A program made the position numbers and the translations under genes. From Rhodobiaceae bacterium (GTDB lineage Bacteria > Pseudomonadota > Alphaproteobacteria > Rhizobiales > JAKPQE01), in contig JANQEG010000062.1 in assembly GCA_028278505.1 (NCBI GenBank), positions 28,762-92,761 of the forward strand: 64,000 bases of DNA, in the 5' to 3' direction. This document shows, piece after piece, positions 8,139-16,965 of this stretch (positions are counted from its first letter, which is position 1; each line of letters begins with the position of its first letter). The notes beneath the pieces were generated by a model. The model made no database searches. It had not been told where the DNA came from and saw only the letters and a list, made by a program, of their open reading frames with translations.

Positions 8139-10280
8139 CTAGCGGGAAAACAGCAGATCCCGGACCATATCGCTTGCGTGCGACAGTTTCGACAGCGCTT
8201 CGCGCAGCCGTTCCGCCTGCATCCGGTCGAGCTGCTTGATCCGTATCGAATTGCCGAGCGGATGCCCCTCATGCAGATCTTCCACCTGCTGGCGCAGGAT
8301 CAGTTCGAGCAGGAAGCCGTGGGTCTCCAGCATATGTGTGAGGTCGTTTTCACCGCCGATGCCGAGCGCGCGCACGCCCTCCAGCCGGTCCTTCGTCGCC
8401 CGGTGCACGATGTTGTGGCGGATCGCCAGCACTCGGGCGCTCTGGACGATGGGAAAGAGCCCGCCCCTCTTCAAGTCGATGCGTCCGCTCTCCGATCTGA
8501 AGCCGCCGAAGAAGCTCACCGGCGCCTGATATTCGTCGCCGAGCGCCGCCAGGAGCTTGGCGAAATCCGGCGCCCGATGGCCCATGGCGTAGGATTCCGT
8601 CAACAGCTTCTGGCCCAGCTTGATGTCGCCATGGACGACGCGCAAATCGAAGAAGATGTCGACGTTGAGGAGGTCCTTCGGGTTGGAGCGGCGGATCCAG
8701 CTTTCGACCCGCTCGAGCCAGGTCGCGAGGCTGCCCCGCCATTGCGGGTTCTTCGCCATGACGCCGCCCTTGCACAACGGCAGGTGCACCGCATCGAGGA
8801 TTTCGGCAATGTGCTCGCCGAGTTCGGCGAACCATTGATCCTCCGGACCGTCCGCGTCGCCGGTCTCGAAGATGATCGCATTGTCCTGATCGGCGGCGAG
8901 CAGGCTTTCGCCGCGGCCGGCAGAGCCGAGGATCAGAAGCGCGTAGGGCACCGGCGGGCCGCCGCGACCGGCCTTGAGCATGCGCTCTTCGGCAATAATC
9001 GCCGCCTTGCGGGTGAGCGCGCCGATCTCGCGGCTGATCACCTGGGCGATGTCGCGGGAATCGACATTCTCCACGACCAGGCTTTCGGCCACCATCGGCA
9101 GCTTGGCCCAGGCGGCGCCGAGCGCGCTGACATTGCCGGCCTCGTCGATCTCGTCGCCGAGCGAGATCGCCTCCTGGGCGCGCAGGCGCAACAGATCGCG
9201 CGCCGACAGGGCGCCGACGACGTCGCCGCTGTCGTCGACGACGCCGAGATGGCGGATCTTCATCCGCGACATGCGGCCGACCGCGCGATAGATGAAGGCG
9301 TCCGCCCATATCGTCGCCAGCGGCTTCGACATGAATTCGCCGAGCGGCCGCTCAAGCGCCGCCGCGCCACCCGCCGCGATCGCCCGCAAGACGTCGCGCT
9401 CGGTGACGATACCGGTCTCGACCGCCCGCAAGGTCCCGTCCTCGTCCTGCGGCTCTGCGGTCACGAACGCCGAGCTGATGCGCCGTTCGACGACGTATTT
9501 CATCGCCTCAAGCAGCGGCGTCGTCGCCGGCAGCACGACCGGCGGCGCGCTCATGACATCCTGCACCCGGTGGCGGTAGGGATAGCTGTCGATGCGCGCC
9601 AGCGTGCGCTCCGCGTCGGCGCGGCTCGCCGGCGCCACCGCCTCCAGCCAGCCGGCCCGATGGTGCGCGTCGAGCACCGCCGAAAGCTGCCGGCAGGCCT
9701 GTTCGGCGGCCGCGATCGTGCGGATTTCATCGCTGCGCAGATGCGGAATGAGGGCGTGGTAGAGCTTTGCCGTTGCCGTCGCATCGCCGAGCGCGGTGTG
9801 GCGGTCGGTGAGGTCGACGCCGAGCCACGATCCCATCATTTCCATGGAGAAATCGGGAAGCTGCGGATTGGCGATCTGCGCCAGCAGGCGGGTGTCGAGC
9901 GTGCGCGGCGCTTCCCAGACGATATTGGCGAGCCGGCATTCGCGGCGCAGGATCGCCAGATCGAAGCCGATCGAATGGCCGATGACGATGGCATTGCCGA
10001 TGAAGGCGCTGAGCTTTCTCCACACTTCGGGGAATTTCGGCGCGCCGGCGACCATGGCGTCGTCGATATTGTGGATCTCCGTCGATGCCGGCGGGATCGG
10101 CTCGCCCGGATCGACCAGCAGGTCGAGGCTCTCTTCGGTCCGCAGTTCGCCGTGGCGGATGCGCACCGCACCGACCTGCAGCAGCCGCGCCTTGCTGGTG
10201 TCGAGGCCGCTCGTCTCGGTATCGAGAACGACGGCGTCGATCGCAACGAGCGGCGTGGCGCTTCTGGCGGTGTGGTTCAT
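8139..10280 (-). CDS. 3'-5' exonuclease (DnaQ-like) - CBS pair - DUF294 nucleotidyltransferase-like fusion protein
   Basis: N-term VVLDTETSGLD...IGHSIGFDLAILRREC...HTALGDA (DEDD exonuclease), middle CBS repeats (VQDVMSAPPVVLPATTPLLEAMKYV, ..MKIRHLGVVDDSGDVVGALSARDLLR), C-term LGSAGRGESLLAADQDNAIIF (DUF294). Start set to ATG at 10280 (MNHTARSATPL). Confidence 0.88.
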   Translation of the reverse strand: MNHTARSATPLVAIDAVVLDTETSGLDTSKARLLQVGAVRIRHGELRTEESLDLLVDPGEPIPPASTEIHNIDDAMVAGAPKFPEVWRKLSAFIGNAIVIGHSIGFDLAILRRECRLANIVWEAPRTLDTRLLAQIANPQLPDFSMEMMGSWLGVDLTDRHTALGDATATAKLYHALIPHLRSDEIRTIAAAEQACRQLSAVLDAHHRAGWLEAVAPASRADAERTLARIDSYPYRHRVQDVMSAPPVVLPATTPLLEAMKYVVERRISSAFVTAEPQDEDGTLRAVETGIVTERDVLRAIAAGGAAALERPLGEFMSKPLATIWADAFIYRAVGRMSRMKIRHLGVVDDSGDVVGALSARDLLRLRAQEAISLGDEIDEAGNVSALGAAWAKLPMVAESLVVENVDSRDIAQVISREIGALTRKAAIIAEERMLKAGRGGPPVPYALLILGSAGRGESLLAADQDNAIIFETGDADGPEDQWFAELGEHIAEILDAVHLPLCKGGVMAKNPQWRGSLATWLERVESWIRRSNPKDLLNVDIFFDLRVVHGDIKLGQKLLTESYAMGHRAPDFAKLLAALGDEYQAPVSFFGGFRSESGRIDLKRGGLFPIVQSARVLAIRHNIVHRATKDRLEGVRALGIGGENDLTHMLETHGFLLELILRQQVEDLHEGHPLGNSIRIKQLDRMQAERLREALSKLSHASDMVRDLLFSR

Positions 10281-10344
10281 GTCTTCCCCTGCCCGGAGCC
10301 GTTGCGGCGTCTCTCGTTCTCTTTCTCGCGTGGCAACAGTGCCG

Positions 10345-10989
10345 TCAACTCCGGCCGACATGCGGCACGGCGACCGGGGGCGGTCCTTCGATAATGGTGT
10401 CGGCGATCGCGGGACAATCGGTGCGGGCGATGAACTCCTCATAGAGGCGGCAGAGATTGGAACTCAGATGGGCCTTGATCAGCGTATAGTCGTGGACGCG
10501 CAGCGATTCATGGATCGGCAGATTGTCAAAGAACATCTGCACGGTGTCGACCGGAATGTCCTTGATCGATTTCGGCGGCGCCAGCTGCGCCCGCGCCAAA
10601 TGCTCGGCGATCTCGGTATGTGAAATCGCCCAGAAATCGTCGGCAAAACCTGACGGCACCGGATAGCGGCTCATCACCCCCCGCGAGGCGGCGAGCAGGC
10701 CGTTGGCGAGCGCGGCGGTGCGGTCGGCCGCGTCGGGCCGCAGCGTCGCCTCCACCATCTGCACGATGTAGCCGAGGCCGATCGGGAAGTTGCGCCAGCG
10801 GCACTCGTCAAGGGCGGCGATGAAGGCGGGTTCCTTGAACAGCTTGCTCGACAGCACGCCGGAGCGGGCTCGGGCATATTCATAGACCGTCTTCTGCACC
10901 AGGAAGGCCGTGCGCGAATCGAGGAAATCCTCGACGTCGGCGAAGGTGGCGATCGGCGGTGGCCGGCGGAAGTAGTCGAGTAGTCCCAT
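10345..10989 (-). CDS. conserved hypothetical protein
   Basis: 214 aa ORF (MGLLDYFRRPPPIATFADVEDFLDSRTAFLVQKTVYEYARARSGVL...) co-directional with and 64 bp upstream of the exonuclease-CBS-DUF294 gene; no family recognised with certainty. Confidence 0.75.
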   Translation of the reverse strand: MGLLDYFRRPPPIATFADVEDFLDSRTAFLVQKTVYEYARARSGVLSSKLFKEPAFIAALDECRWRNFPIGLGYIVQMVEATLRPDAADRTAALANGLLAASRGVMSRYPVPSGFADDFWAISHTEIAEHLARAQLAPPKSIKDIPVDTVQMFFDNLPIHESLRVHDYTLIKAHLSSNLCRLYEEFIARTDCPAIADTIIEGPPPVAVPHVGRS

Positions 10990-11133
10990 TTTACGCCCTG
11001 CAACGATTCCGATCGGGGCCTGCCAATCAGCGTCTGGGCCCCCTTTCTGGACATTCGCTATCTTATATGATCCGATTTCGCCGGCGCGTCATCAAGAGAT
11101 GACAAAGCGTTTTACGGAATTCATGGATCCGCG

Positions 11134-14100
11134 ATGCTGCAGGGTTGGGCCGTCGTCGCCGCCGCGCTTGTCTATATCGGCATTCTGTTTGCCGTCGCAA
11201 GCTATGGCGACCGCAAATCCGCGCCGGCGATCAGCAAGCGCGGGCGGCCCAATATCTACGCCCTGTCGCTGGCCGTCTACTGCACTTCGTGGACGTTTTT
11301 CGGCTCGGTCGGCATGGCCACCAAGGCCGGCCTCGATTTCATCGCCATCTATATCGGACCGGCGCTGCTGATCGGTTTCGGCTATCCGCTGATGCGCCGG
11401 CTGGTCAGCCTCGCCAAGACCGAGAAGATCACCTCGATCGCCGACTTCCTGTCGTCGCGCTACGGCAAGAACCAATGGGTGGCGGGGGTCGCCTCGGTGA
11501 TCGCCGTGGTCGGCGTCATTCCCTATATCGCCCTGCAGTTGAAGGCGGTGTCCGCCTCGGTGACGACGATATTGTCCGAACCGCATTTCGGTGCGGCCGC
11601 GAGCGGGCCGGTGCCGGTGTTCGGCGATATCGCGCTGCTCATTGCGATCATGATGGCGATGTTCGCGATCCTGTTCGGCACCCGCCATATCGACGCCACC
11701 GAACACCAGGAAGGGTTGATGCTGGCGATTGCGATGGAATCGGTGGTCAAGCTGATCGCCTTCCTGATCGTCGGCATCTACGTGACGTTCTGGATGTTCG
11801 ACGGCCCCGGCCATCTCGCCTCAGCGGCGGCGGCGGCGCCGGCGGCGGCCGGCATGTTCGCCCACGAGCCGAGCGGCGGCACCTGGATCACCATGACCCT
11901 GCTGTCGTTCTTCGCCGCCGTGCTCTTGCCGCGCCAGTTCCACGTCACCATCGTGGAAAACAACAGCGACAATGAACTGCGCCGCGCGGCATGGCTGTTT
12001 CCCACCTATCTGGTGGTGATCAATCTGTTCGTCGTGCCGATCGCCCTGGCCGGCCTGATCACCTTCGGCACCAGCGTCGACGGCGACAATTTCGTGCTCA
12101 GCCTGCCGATCGCCGCGGGCAATCCCTTCGTCTCCTACTGCGCCTTCTTCGGCGGCCTGTCGGCGGCGACCGCAATGGTGATCGTCGCAACCGTCGCGCT
12201 CTCCATCATGATCTCGAATGAATTCGTCATGCCGGTGCTGCTGCGCCGCCAGCGCTTCGACGGTGTCGCGCCGCGCGACATGGGCCGGCTGCTGCTCAAC
12301 ATCCGGCGCAGCGCGATCTTCGTCATCCTGCTTCTGGCCTACGCCTATTACCGGGCCGCCGCCAACACCGCGGCGCTGGCCGCGATCGGGCTGTTGTCGT
12401 TTGCCGCGATCGCCCAGTTCGCGCCGGCCTTTTTCGGCGGCCTGATGTGGCGGCGCGCCACGGCGCGCGGCGCCATTGCCGGAATGATCGCCGGTTTCGC
12501 GGTGTGGGCCTATACGCTGCTTCTGCCTAATTTCGTCGCCGCCGGACTGGTGCCGGCCGGCATTCTCGAAAACGGCCCGTTCGGCATCGGCATGCTCCGC
12601 CCCGAGGCGCTGTTCAGCCTCGATTTCGATCCGCTGACCCATGGCGTGTTCTGGAGCCTTTCGGCCAATCTCGCCGCCTTCATCGGCTTCTCGCTGGCGC
12701 GCGCGCCGCAGCCGACCGAGCGGCTGCAGGCCAATATCTTCGTGCCGACCGAGTTCTCGCCGACCCCCTCGCTGCGTCTGTTCCGCACCTCGGTCACGGT
12801 CGGCGATCTGACCTCGACGGTGTCGCGCTATCTCGGCGAGGAACGGACCGAGCGCGCGTTTGCCGCCTTCGCCAGGAGCCGCGATCTGCCGCTTGAACCG
12901 CATCGCGAGGCCGATCCGCACCTGATCCGCCACAGCGAGCAATTGCTGGCCAGCGCCATCGGCGCCGCCTCGTCGCGGCTGGTTCTCTCTTTGTTGGTCA
13001 AGCGCCGCGATGCCGCCACCAAGGGCGCGCTGAAGCTGCTCGACGACGCCTCCGCGGCGATCCAGTACAATCGCGACCTGCTGCAGACCGCGCTCGATCA
13101 GGTGCGCCAGGGCATCGCCGTCTTCGACCGCGAATTGCGGCTGATCTGCTGGAACCGCCAGTTCCGCGAATTGCTGCAACTGCCCGTCGATTTCGGCCAG
13201 GTCGGCACGCCGCTCAACACCATCCTGCATTACAATGCCGATCGCGGCGCGCTCGGTCCGGGCGATCCGGACGCCCTCGTCGCCGAGCGCATCGACCGCT
13301 TCGTCACCCGCATGGAGACGGTCCAGGAAAAGCTGCATTCCAACGGCAGCGTGCTCGAAGTGCGCACCGCGCCGATGCCGGACGGCGGCATCGTCATGAC
13401 CTATGCCGACATCACCGAGCAGGTGGCGGCGGCGGACGCGCTGGAGCGGTCGCGCGCGACGCTCGAGCAGCGGGTGCGCCAGCGCACCGAGGAACTGACC
13501 CGCCTCAACAGCGAGCTCGGCCGGGCCAAGGCCGCCGCCGAAGCTGCCAATATCGGCAAGACCCGCTTCGTTGCCGCGGCCGGGCACGACATCCTGCAGC
13601 CGCTCAACGCCGCGCGCCTCTACACCACGTCGCTGGTCGAGCGCCACGCCGGGAACGAGGACCGCGAACTGATCGACAATGTCGATGCGTCGCTCGAAGC
13701 CGTCGAGGAGATCATCGGCGCCGTGCTCGACATTTCCAGGCTCGACGCCGGGGCGTTGAAGCCGGAGGTCACGGTGTTCTGCCTCGACGATGTGCTGCGC
13801 CAGTTGCGGATCGAATTCGCGCCGCTGGCCGGCGACAAGAATATAGACTTCACCGTCGTTCCCACCACCGTCAGCGTCAGATCCGACCGGCGGCTGCTGC
13901 GCCGGGTCCTACAGAACCTGGTCTCCAACGCCATAAAATACACGCCGCCGTCCGGCCGCGTGCTGGTCGGCTGCCGGCGCAAGCGCGGCAGCGCCCTGAT
14001 CAATGTCTACGACAACGGCGTCGGCATTCCCTTCAACCAGCAGGACCTGATTTTCGAGGAGTTCCGGCGCCTCAAGGCCGGCGCCGAGGCGGCGCGCGGC

Positions 14101-14658
14101 CTCGGTCTCGGCCTGTCGATCGTCGAGCGGATCGCGCGCGTGCTCGACCATCGGCTGACGCTCGTCTCGTCGCCCGGGCACGGAACCAATTTCGCCGTCG
14201 AAATCGAAACCGCCGCCGCCGTCGCCGAGCGGCCCAGCGAGGCGCCGCCGCGGGCCCTGCCGGCGATCCGGCTGACCGGGCTGACGGTGCTGTGCATCGA
14301 CAATGAGCGCAAGATCCTGGAGGGGATGGCGGCGCTGCTCGGCGGCTGGGGCTGTGCGGTGGTGAGCGCCGGCGGCTTACGCGAGGCCACCCGGGAACTG
14401 GAGCGGACCGGCATCGTTCCCGATGTCGCCCTGGTCGACTATCACCTCGACGACGACACCGGCATCAACGTCGTGCGGCGCCTGCGGCAGCGCTATGGCG
14501 AGGAACTGCCGGCCGTGCTGATCACCGCCGACCGCTCACCTGCGGTGCGCGGCGAGGCCCGTGCCAACACCATCACCGTGCTCAACAAGCCGCTGAAACC
14601 GGCGGCGCTCCGGGCGGTGCTGGCGCAATGGCGCGTGCAGCGATCCGCGGCGGAGTGA
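11134..14658 (+). CDS. hybrid sensor histidine kinase with N-terminal sodium:solute symporter (SSS/SLC5) domain, PAS, HK and REC (CrbS-like)
   Basis: About 13 hydrophobic segments in the first ~500 aa, PAS-like region (FDRELRLICWNRQFRELLQLP), HisKA motif (FVAAAGHDILQPLNAARLY), HATPase motifs (NLVSNAIKYTP, GLGLGLSIVERIARVL) and REC (VALVDYHLDDDTGINVVRRL). Confidence 0.93.
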   Translation: MLQGWAVVAAALVYIGILFAVASYGDRKSAPAISKRGRPNIYALSLAVYCTSWTFFGSVGMATKAGLDFIAIYIGPALLIGFGYPLMRRLVSLAKTEKITSIADFLSSRYGKNQWVAGVASVIAVVGVIPYIALQLKAVSASVTTILSEPHFGAAASGPVPVFGDIALLIAIMMAMFAILFGTRHIDATEHQEGLMLAIAMESVVKLIAFLIVGIYVTFWMFDGPGHLASAAAAAPAAAGMFAHEPSGGTWITMTLLSFFAAVLLPRQFHVTIVENNSDNELRRAAWLFPTYLVVINLFVVPIALAGLITFGTSVDGDNFVLSLPIAAGNPFVSYCAFFGGLSAATAMVIVATVALSIMISNEFVMPVLLRRQRFDGVAPRDMGRLLLNIRRSAIFVILLLAYAYYRAAANTAALAAIGLLSFAAIAQFAPAFFGGLMWRRATARGAIAGMIAGFAVWAYTLLLPNFVAAGLVPAGILENGPFGIGMLRPEALFSLDFDPLTHGVFWSLSANLAAFIGFSLARAPQPTERLQANIFVPTEFSPTPSLRLFRTSVTVGDLTSTVSRYLGEERTERAFAAFARSRDLPLEPHREADPHLIRHSEQLLASAIGAASSRLVLSLLVKRRDAATKGALKLLDDASAAIQYNRDLLQTALDQVRQGIAVFDRELRLICWNRQFRELLQLPVDFGQVGTPLNTILHYNADRGALGPGDPDALVAERIDRFVTRMETVQEKLHSNGSVLEVRTAPMPDGGIVMTYADITEQVAAADALERSRATLEQRVRQRTEELTRLNSELGRAKAAAEAANIGKTRFVAAAGHDILQPLNAARLYTTSLVERHAGNEDRELIDNVDASLEAVEEIIGAVLDISRLDAGALKPEVTVFCLDDVLRQLRIEFAPLAGDKNIDFTVVPTTVSVRSDRRLLRRVLQNLVSNAIKYTPPSGRVLVGCRRKRGSALINVYDNGVGIPFNQQDLIFEEFRRLKAGAEAARGLGLGLSIVERIARVLDHRLTLVSSPGHGTNFAVEIETAAAVAERPSEAPPRALPAIRLTGLTVLCIDNERKILEGMAALLGGWGCAVVSAGGLREATRELERTGIVPDVALVDYHLDDDTGINVVRRLRQRYGEELPAVLITADRSPAVRGEARANTITVLNKPLKPAALRAVLAQWRVQRSAAE

Positions 14659-14667
14659 GCCGCGTTC

Positions 14668-14687
14668 CCAAGAAACTTAGTTCTTGG
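14668..14687. terminator. possible hairpin between convergent genes
   Basis: CCAAGAA-acttag-TTCTTGG, 7-bp perfect stem overlapping the secB stop; no clear U-tract. Confidence 0.25.
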
Positions 14688-15165
14688 TCATCGAGGCCGG
14701 CGCGTTCTGGCCTTCCATCACCTTCTGGCGGAAAAGCGCGGCGAAATCGATCGGATCGATCAGCAGCGGCGGAAACCCGCCGTTTCGGGTCGCCTCGGCG
14801 ATGATCTGGCGGGCGAACGGAAACAGCATTCGCGGTCCCTCGATCATGACCACCGGCTGCAGATGCTCGTCCGGGATGTTCTGCACCCGGATGATGCCGC
14901 CATAATGCACCTCGACATTGAACAGCACCTCCTTGCCGATGGTGCCGCGGGATTCGATCTTCAGGTCGATTTCGTAGTCGGTCTCGGACTTCTTGTGGGC
15001 ATCGACGTTGACTCCGATCTCGATCTTCGGCGGCTCGTTGCGCGGCTGCAGCGTGCTCGGGGCGCCGGGATTCTCGAAGGACAGATCCTTCAGATACTGC
15101 GCCAGAATATTGAGCTGCGGCGGCAGTTCGCCGGCGGCTTCAGCACCTTGGTTTTCGTCGGCCAT
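14677..15165 (-). CDS. secB: protein-export chaperone SecB
   Basis: [21 protein letters not shown]... [19 protein letters not shown]...[32 protein letters not shown] is diagnostic. Confidence 0.97.
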   Translation of the reverse strand: MADENQGAEAAGELPPQLNILAQYLKDLSFENPGAPSTLQPRNEPPKIEIGVNVDAHKKSETDYEIDLKIESRGTIGKEVLFNVEVHYGGIIRVQNIPDEHLQPVVMIEGPRMLFPFARQIIAEATRNGGFPPLLIDPIDFAALFRQKVMEGQNAPASMTKN

Positions 15166-15274
15166 ATCGTCTGTTTCGCGCCGTTAAGGCGCGCCCTTGC
15201 TGATGAGAACGGGAGTAACGTAAGTCCCGGCGCTGCTAACACGTTGCCGCACGGGTGGCAAGGCTTGGCGGCGG

Positions 15275-16234
15275 TTAGTGGCCACCGAGGAAGCGGCGAT
15301 AGCTGGCGCCGAGCAGGGCCGGCGTCATCAGCATCGGAATCTGGTAGCAGCCGATGAACACCATCATCGGATCGGTGAGCACCGGCGGCAGGGCGGTGAG
15401 GAAGAGCGCGATATTGCGGTTGCCGGCGACCAGCCCGATGGCGCCGGCCGCCGGCCGGTCGTCGATGCCGCCGGCCCCGATCAGCAGCGCCGCGATGCGC
15501 CGGCCGGCAAGCTGTAGCCCGAAATTGGCGATTGTGGCCAAAAGCAGCACCCCGATCAGCGCGATCGGATCGCCGAACAGCAGCGGCTGGATGGCGTCCA
15601 TCAGCGCCAGCACGAAGACGGCGAGCACGATCGCCGACAGCCCGTCGATGACCTGCAGCCCGGGCAGGTCGATCTGCCGAATGAGGAGACGGCGCAGCGC
15701 CAGGCCGGAGCCGGCGGCAATGGCGATCAGTCCCGCCAGCCGCGCCGCCGCCTCGGCGACCGAGGCGCCCTCCAGGCCGGCAAAGACCAGATAAAGCGGC
15801 AGCAGCGATGTTAGCGGCAAGAGCAGGGTGCCCCAGATGAGGAGCCGCAATGCGGTAAAGCCGTCGAGGCCGCACATTACCGCGATTGCCGGGCTCGAGG
15901 CGATCGGCGCCGCCGCCGCCATAATCACCAGCACGTTGGCGAGCGTTCCGGTGAAGCCGGCCGCTGAAAAGGTAAGGGCCGCGGCGACCGGCAGCGCCAA
16001 TTGCAGCACCAGGATGACGAGGATGTCGCGATGCGCGTCGCCAATCGCCGAATTCAGCCGCTCCGGGGGAATGCGTAAGGCGGAGAGGAACAGGAGAATG
16101 CCGATCAGCAGCGGCAGCAGCGGGCGCAGGGTCGCGGCCGCTGCCGGAAACGCGATGCCGGCGGCAAGTCCAAGCGCCAGGAGCCAGCGCGCCTGAGCGG
16201 CGCAGAGCCGAAGCAGGCCGCCGGCGCCGGCCAT
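15275..16234 (-). CDS. multi-TM transporter, bile acid:sodium symporter (BASS)-like
   Basis: About 10 hydrophobic segments; MAGAGGLLRLCAAQARWLLALGLAAG...; starts at ATG 16234 overlapping the TauE-family stop by 1 nt. The 694-aa ORF-track call includes non-genic extension. Confidence 0.65.
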   Translation of the reverse strand: MAGAGGLLRLCAAQARWLLALGLAAGIAFPAAAATLRPLLPLLIGILLFLSALRIPPERLNSAIGDAHRDILVILVLQLALPVAAALTFSAAGFTGTLANVLVIMAAAAPIASSPAIAVMCGLDGFTALRLLIWGTLLLPLTSLLPLYLVFAGLEGASVAEAAARLAGLIAIAAGSGLALRRLLIRQIDLPGLQVIDGLSAIVLAVFVLALMDAIQPLLFGDPIALIGVLLLATIANFGLQLAGRRIAALLIGAGGIDDRPAAGAIGLVAGNRNIALFLTALPPVLTDPMMVFIGCYQIPMLMTPALLGASYRRFLGGH

Positions 16235-16959
16235 CAGGAAAGCGCCCTGATCAGAAGCGTGATTGCGGCGAATGCGGAAAGCCCGAGTATGACCGGCCGG
16301 TAGCGGCGGTCGACGATGGCGGTAAAACGCGGCGCCAGCCGCGACGTTACCAGCATGACGGGGAGAAAGAGCGCGATCGCGATCAGATCGCTTTGGCCGA
16401 CCCGGCCGATCAGCGCCAGCGCGGCGAGCGAAAGGGCGGCGGCGATCGCGAAGAAGGCGTTCAGCGTCGCCCGCGCCCGCGCCGGTTCGACGCGCTGGTA
16501 GATCAATCCCATCGGCGGCGCGCCGACGCTTGAGATCGTGCCCATCAGCCCGGACACCGTGCCCATGGCGACCAGCGTGCCGCGGCTGAGCGGGATCAGC
16601 ACGCCGACCAGGCTCATGGCGACCGCGACCAGGATGGCGACCGAAAACAGTAGCATGAAGGTTTCCCGCTCCGGCATCAGCGCCAGCAGGCCGACGGCGC
16701 CGAAGGTGCCGGCGATGCGGCCGCCGAGCGCCCAGCCGATCTCCGGCGCCACGACCTCGCGGCGATGGCTCCAGGCGGCGATGATCGCCGTCAGCGCGCC
16801 GAGCGCGATCACCGGCACCGGCACCAGGCGAATGTCGATCATCGCCAGTATCGGCGCGGTTGCGAGGCCGAAGCCCATGCCCGTGGTCGACTGGACGATG
16901 ACGCCGCAGGCGACCACCAGCGCCGCCAGGGCGAGCAGCAGCGGCGGAATATCTAGCAT
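16234..16959 (-). CDS. sulfite exporter TauE/SafE family protein
   Basis: GMGFGLATAPILAMIDIRLVPVPVIALGALTAI and second-half GTISSVGAPPMGLIYQR motifs; multi-TM. Confidence 0.82.
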   Translation of the reverse strand: MLDIPPLLLALAALVVACGVIVQSTTGMGFGLATAPILAMIDIRLVPVPVIALGALTAIIAAWSHRREVVAPEIGWALGGRIAGTFGAVGLLALMPERETFMLLFSVAILVAVAMSLVGVLIPLSRGTLVAMGTVSGLMGTISSVGAPPMGLIYQRVEPARARATLNAFFAIAAALSLAALALIGRVGQSDLIAIALFLPVMLVTSRLAPRFTAIVDRRYRPVILGLSAFAAITLLIRALS

Positions 16960-16965
16960 GTCCGG

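Noticed and set aside
8118-10394. 758-aa plus-strand ORF
   Set aside because: Shadow of the exonuclease-CBS-DUF294 gene on the opposite strand.
11821-13647. 608-aa minus-strand ORF
   Set aside because: Antisense to the hybrid kinase; composition typical of GC-rich shadow ORFs.
14668-14687. Bidirectional terminator between the hybrid kinase and secB
   Set aside because: Symmetric 7-bp stem exists but it is short, overlaps the secB stop and lacks T-tracts; left as a low-confidence feature only.
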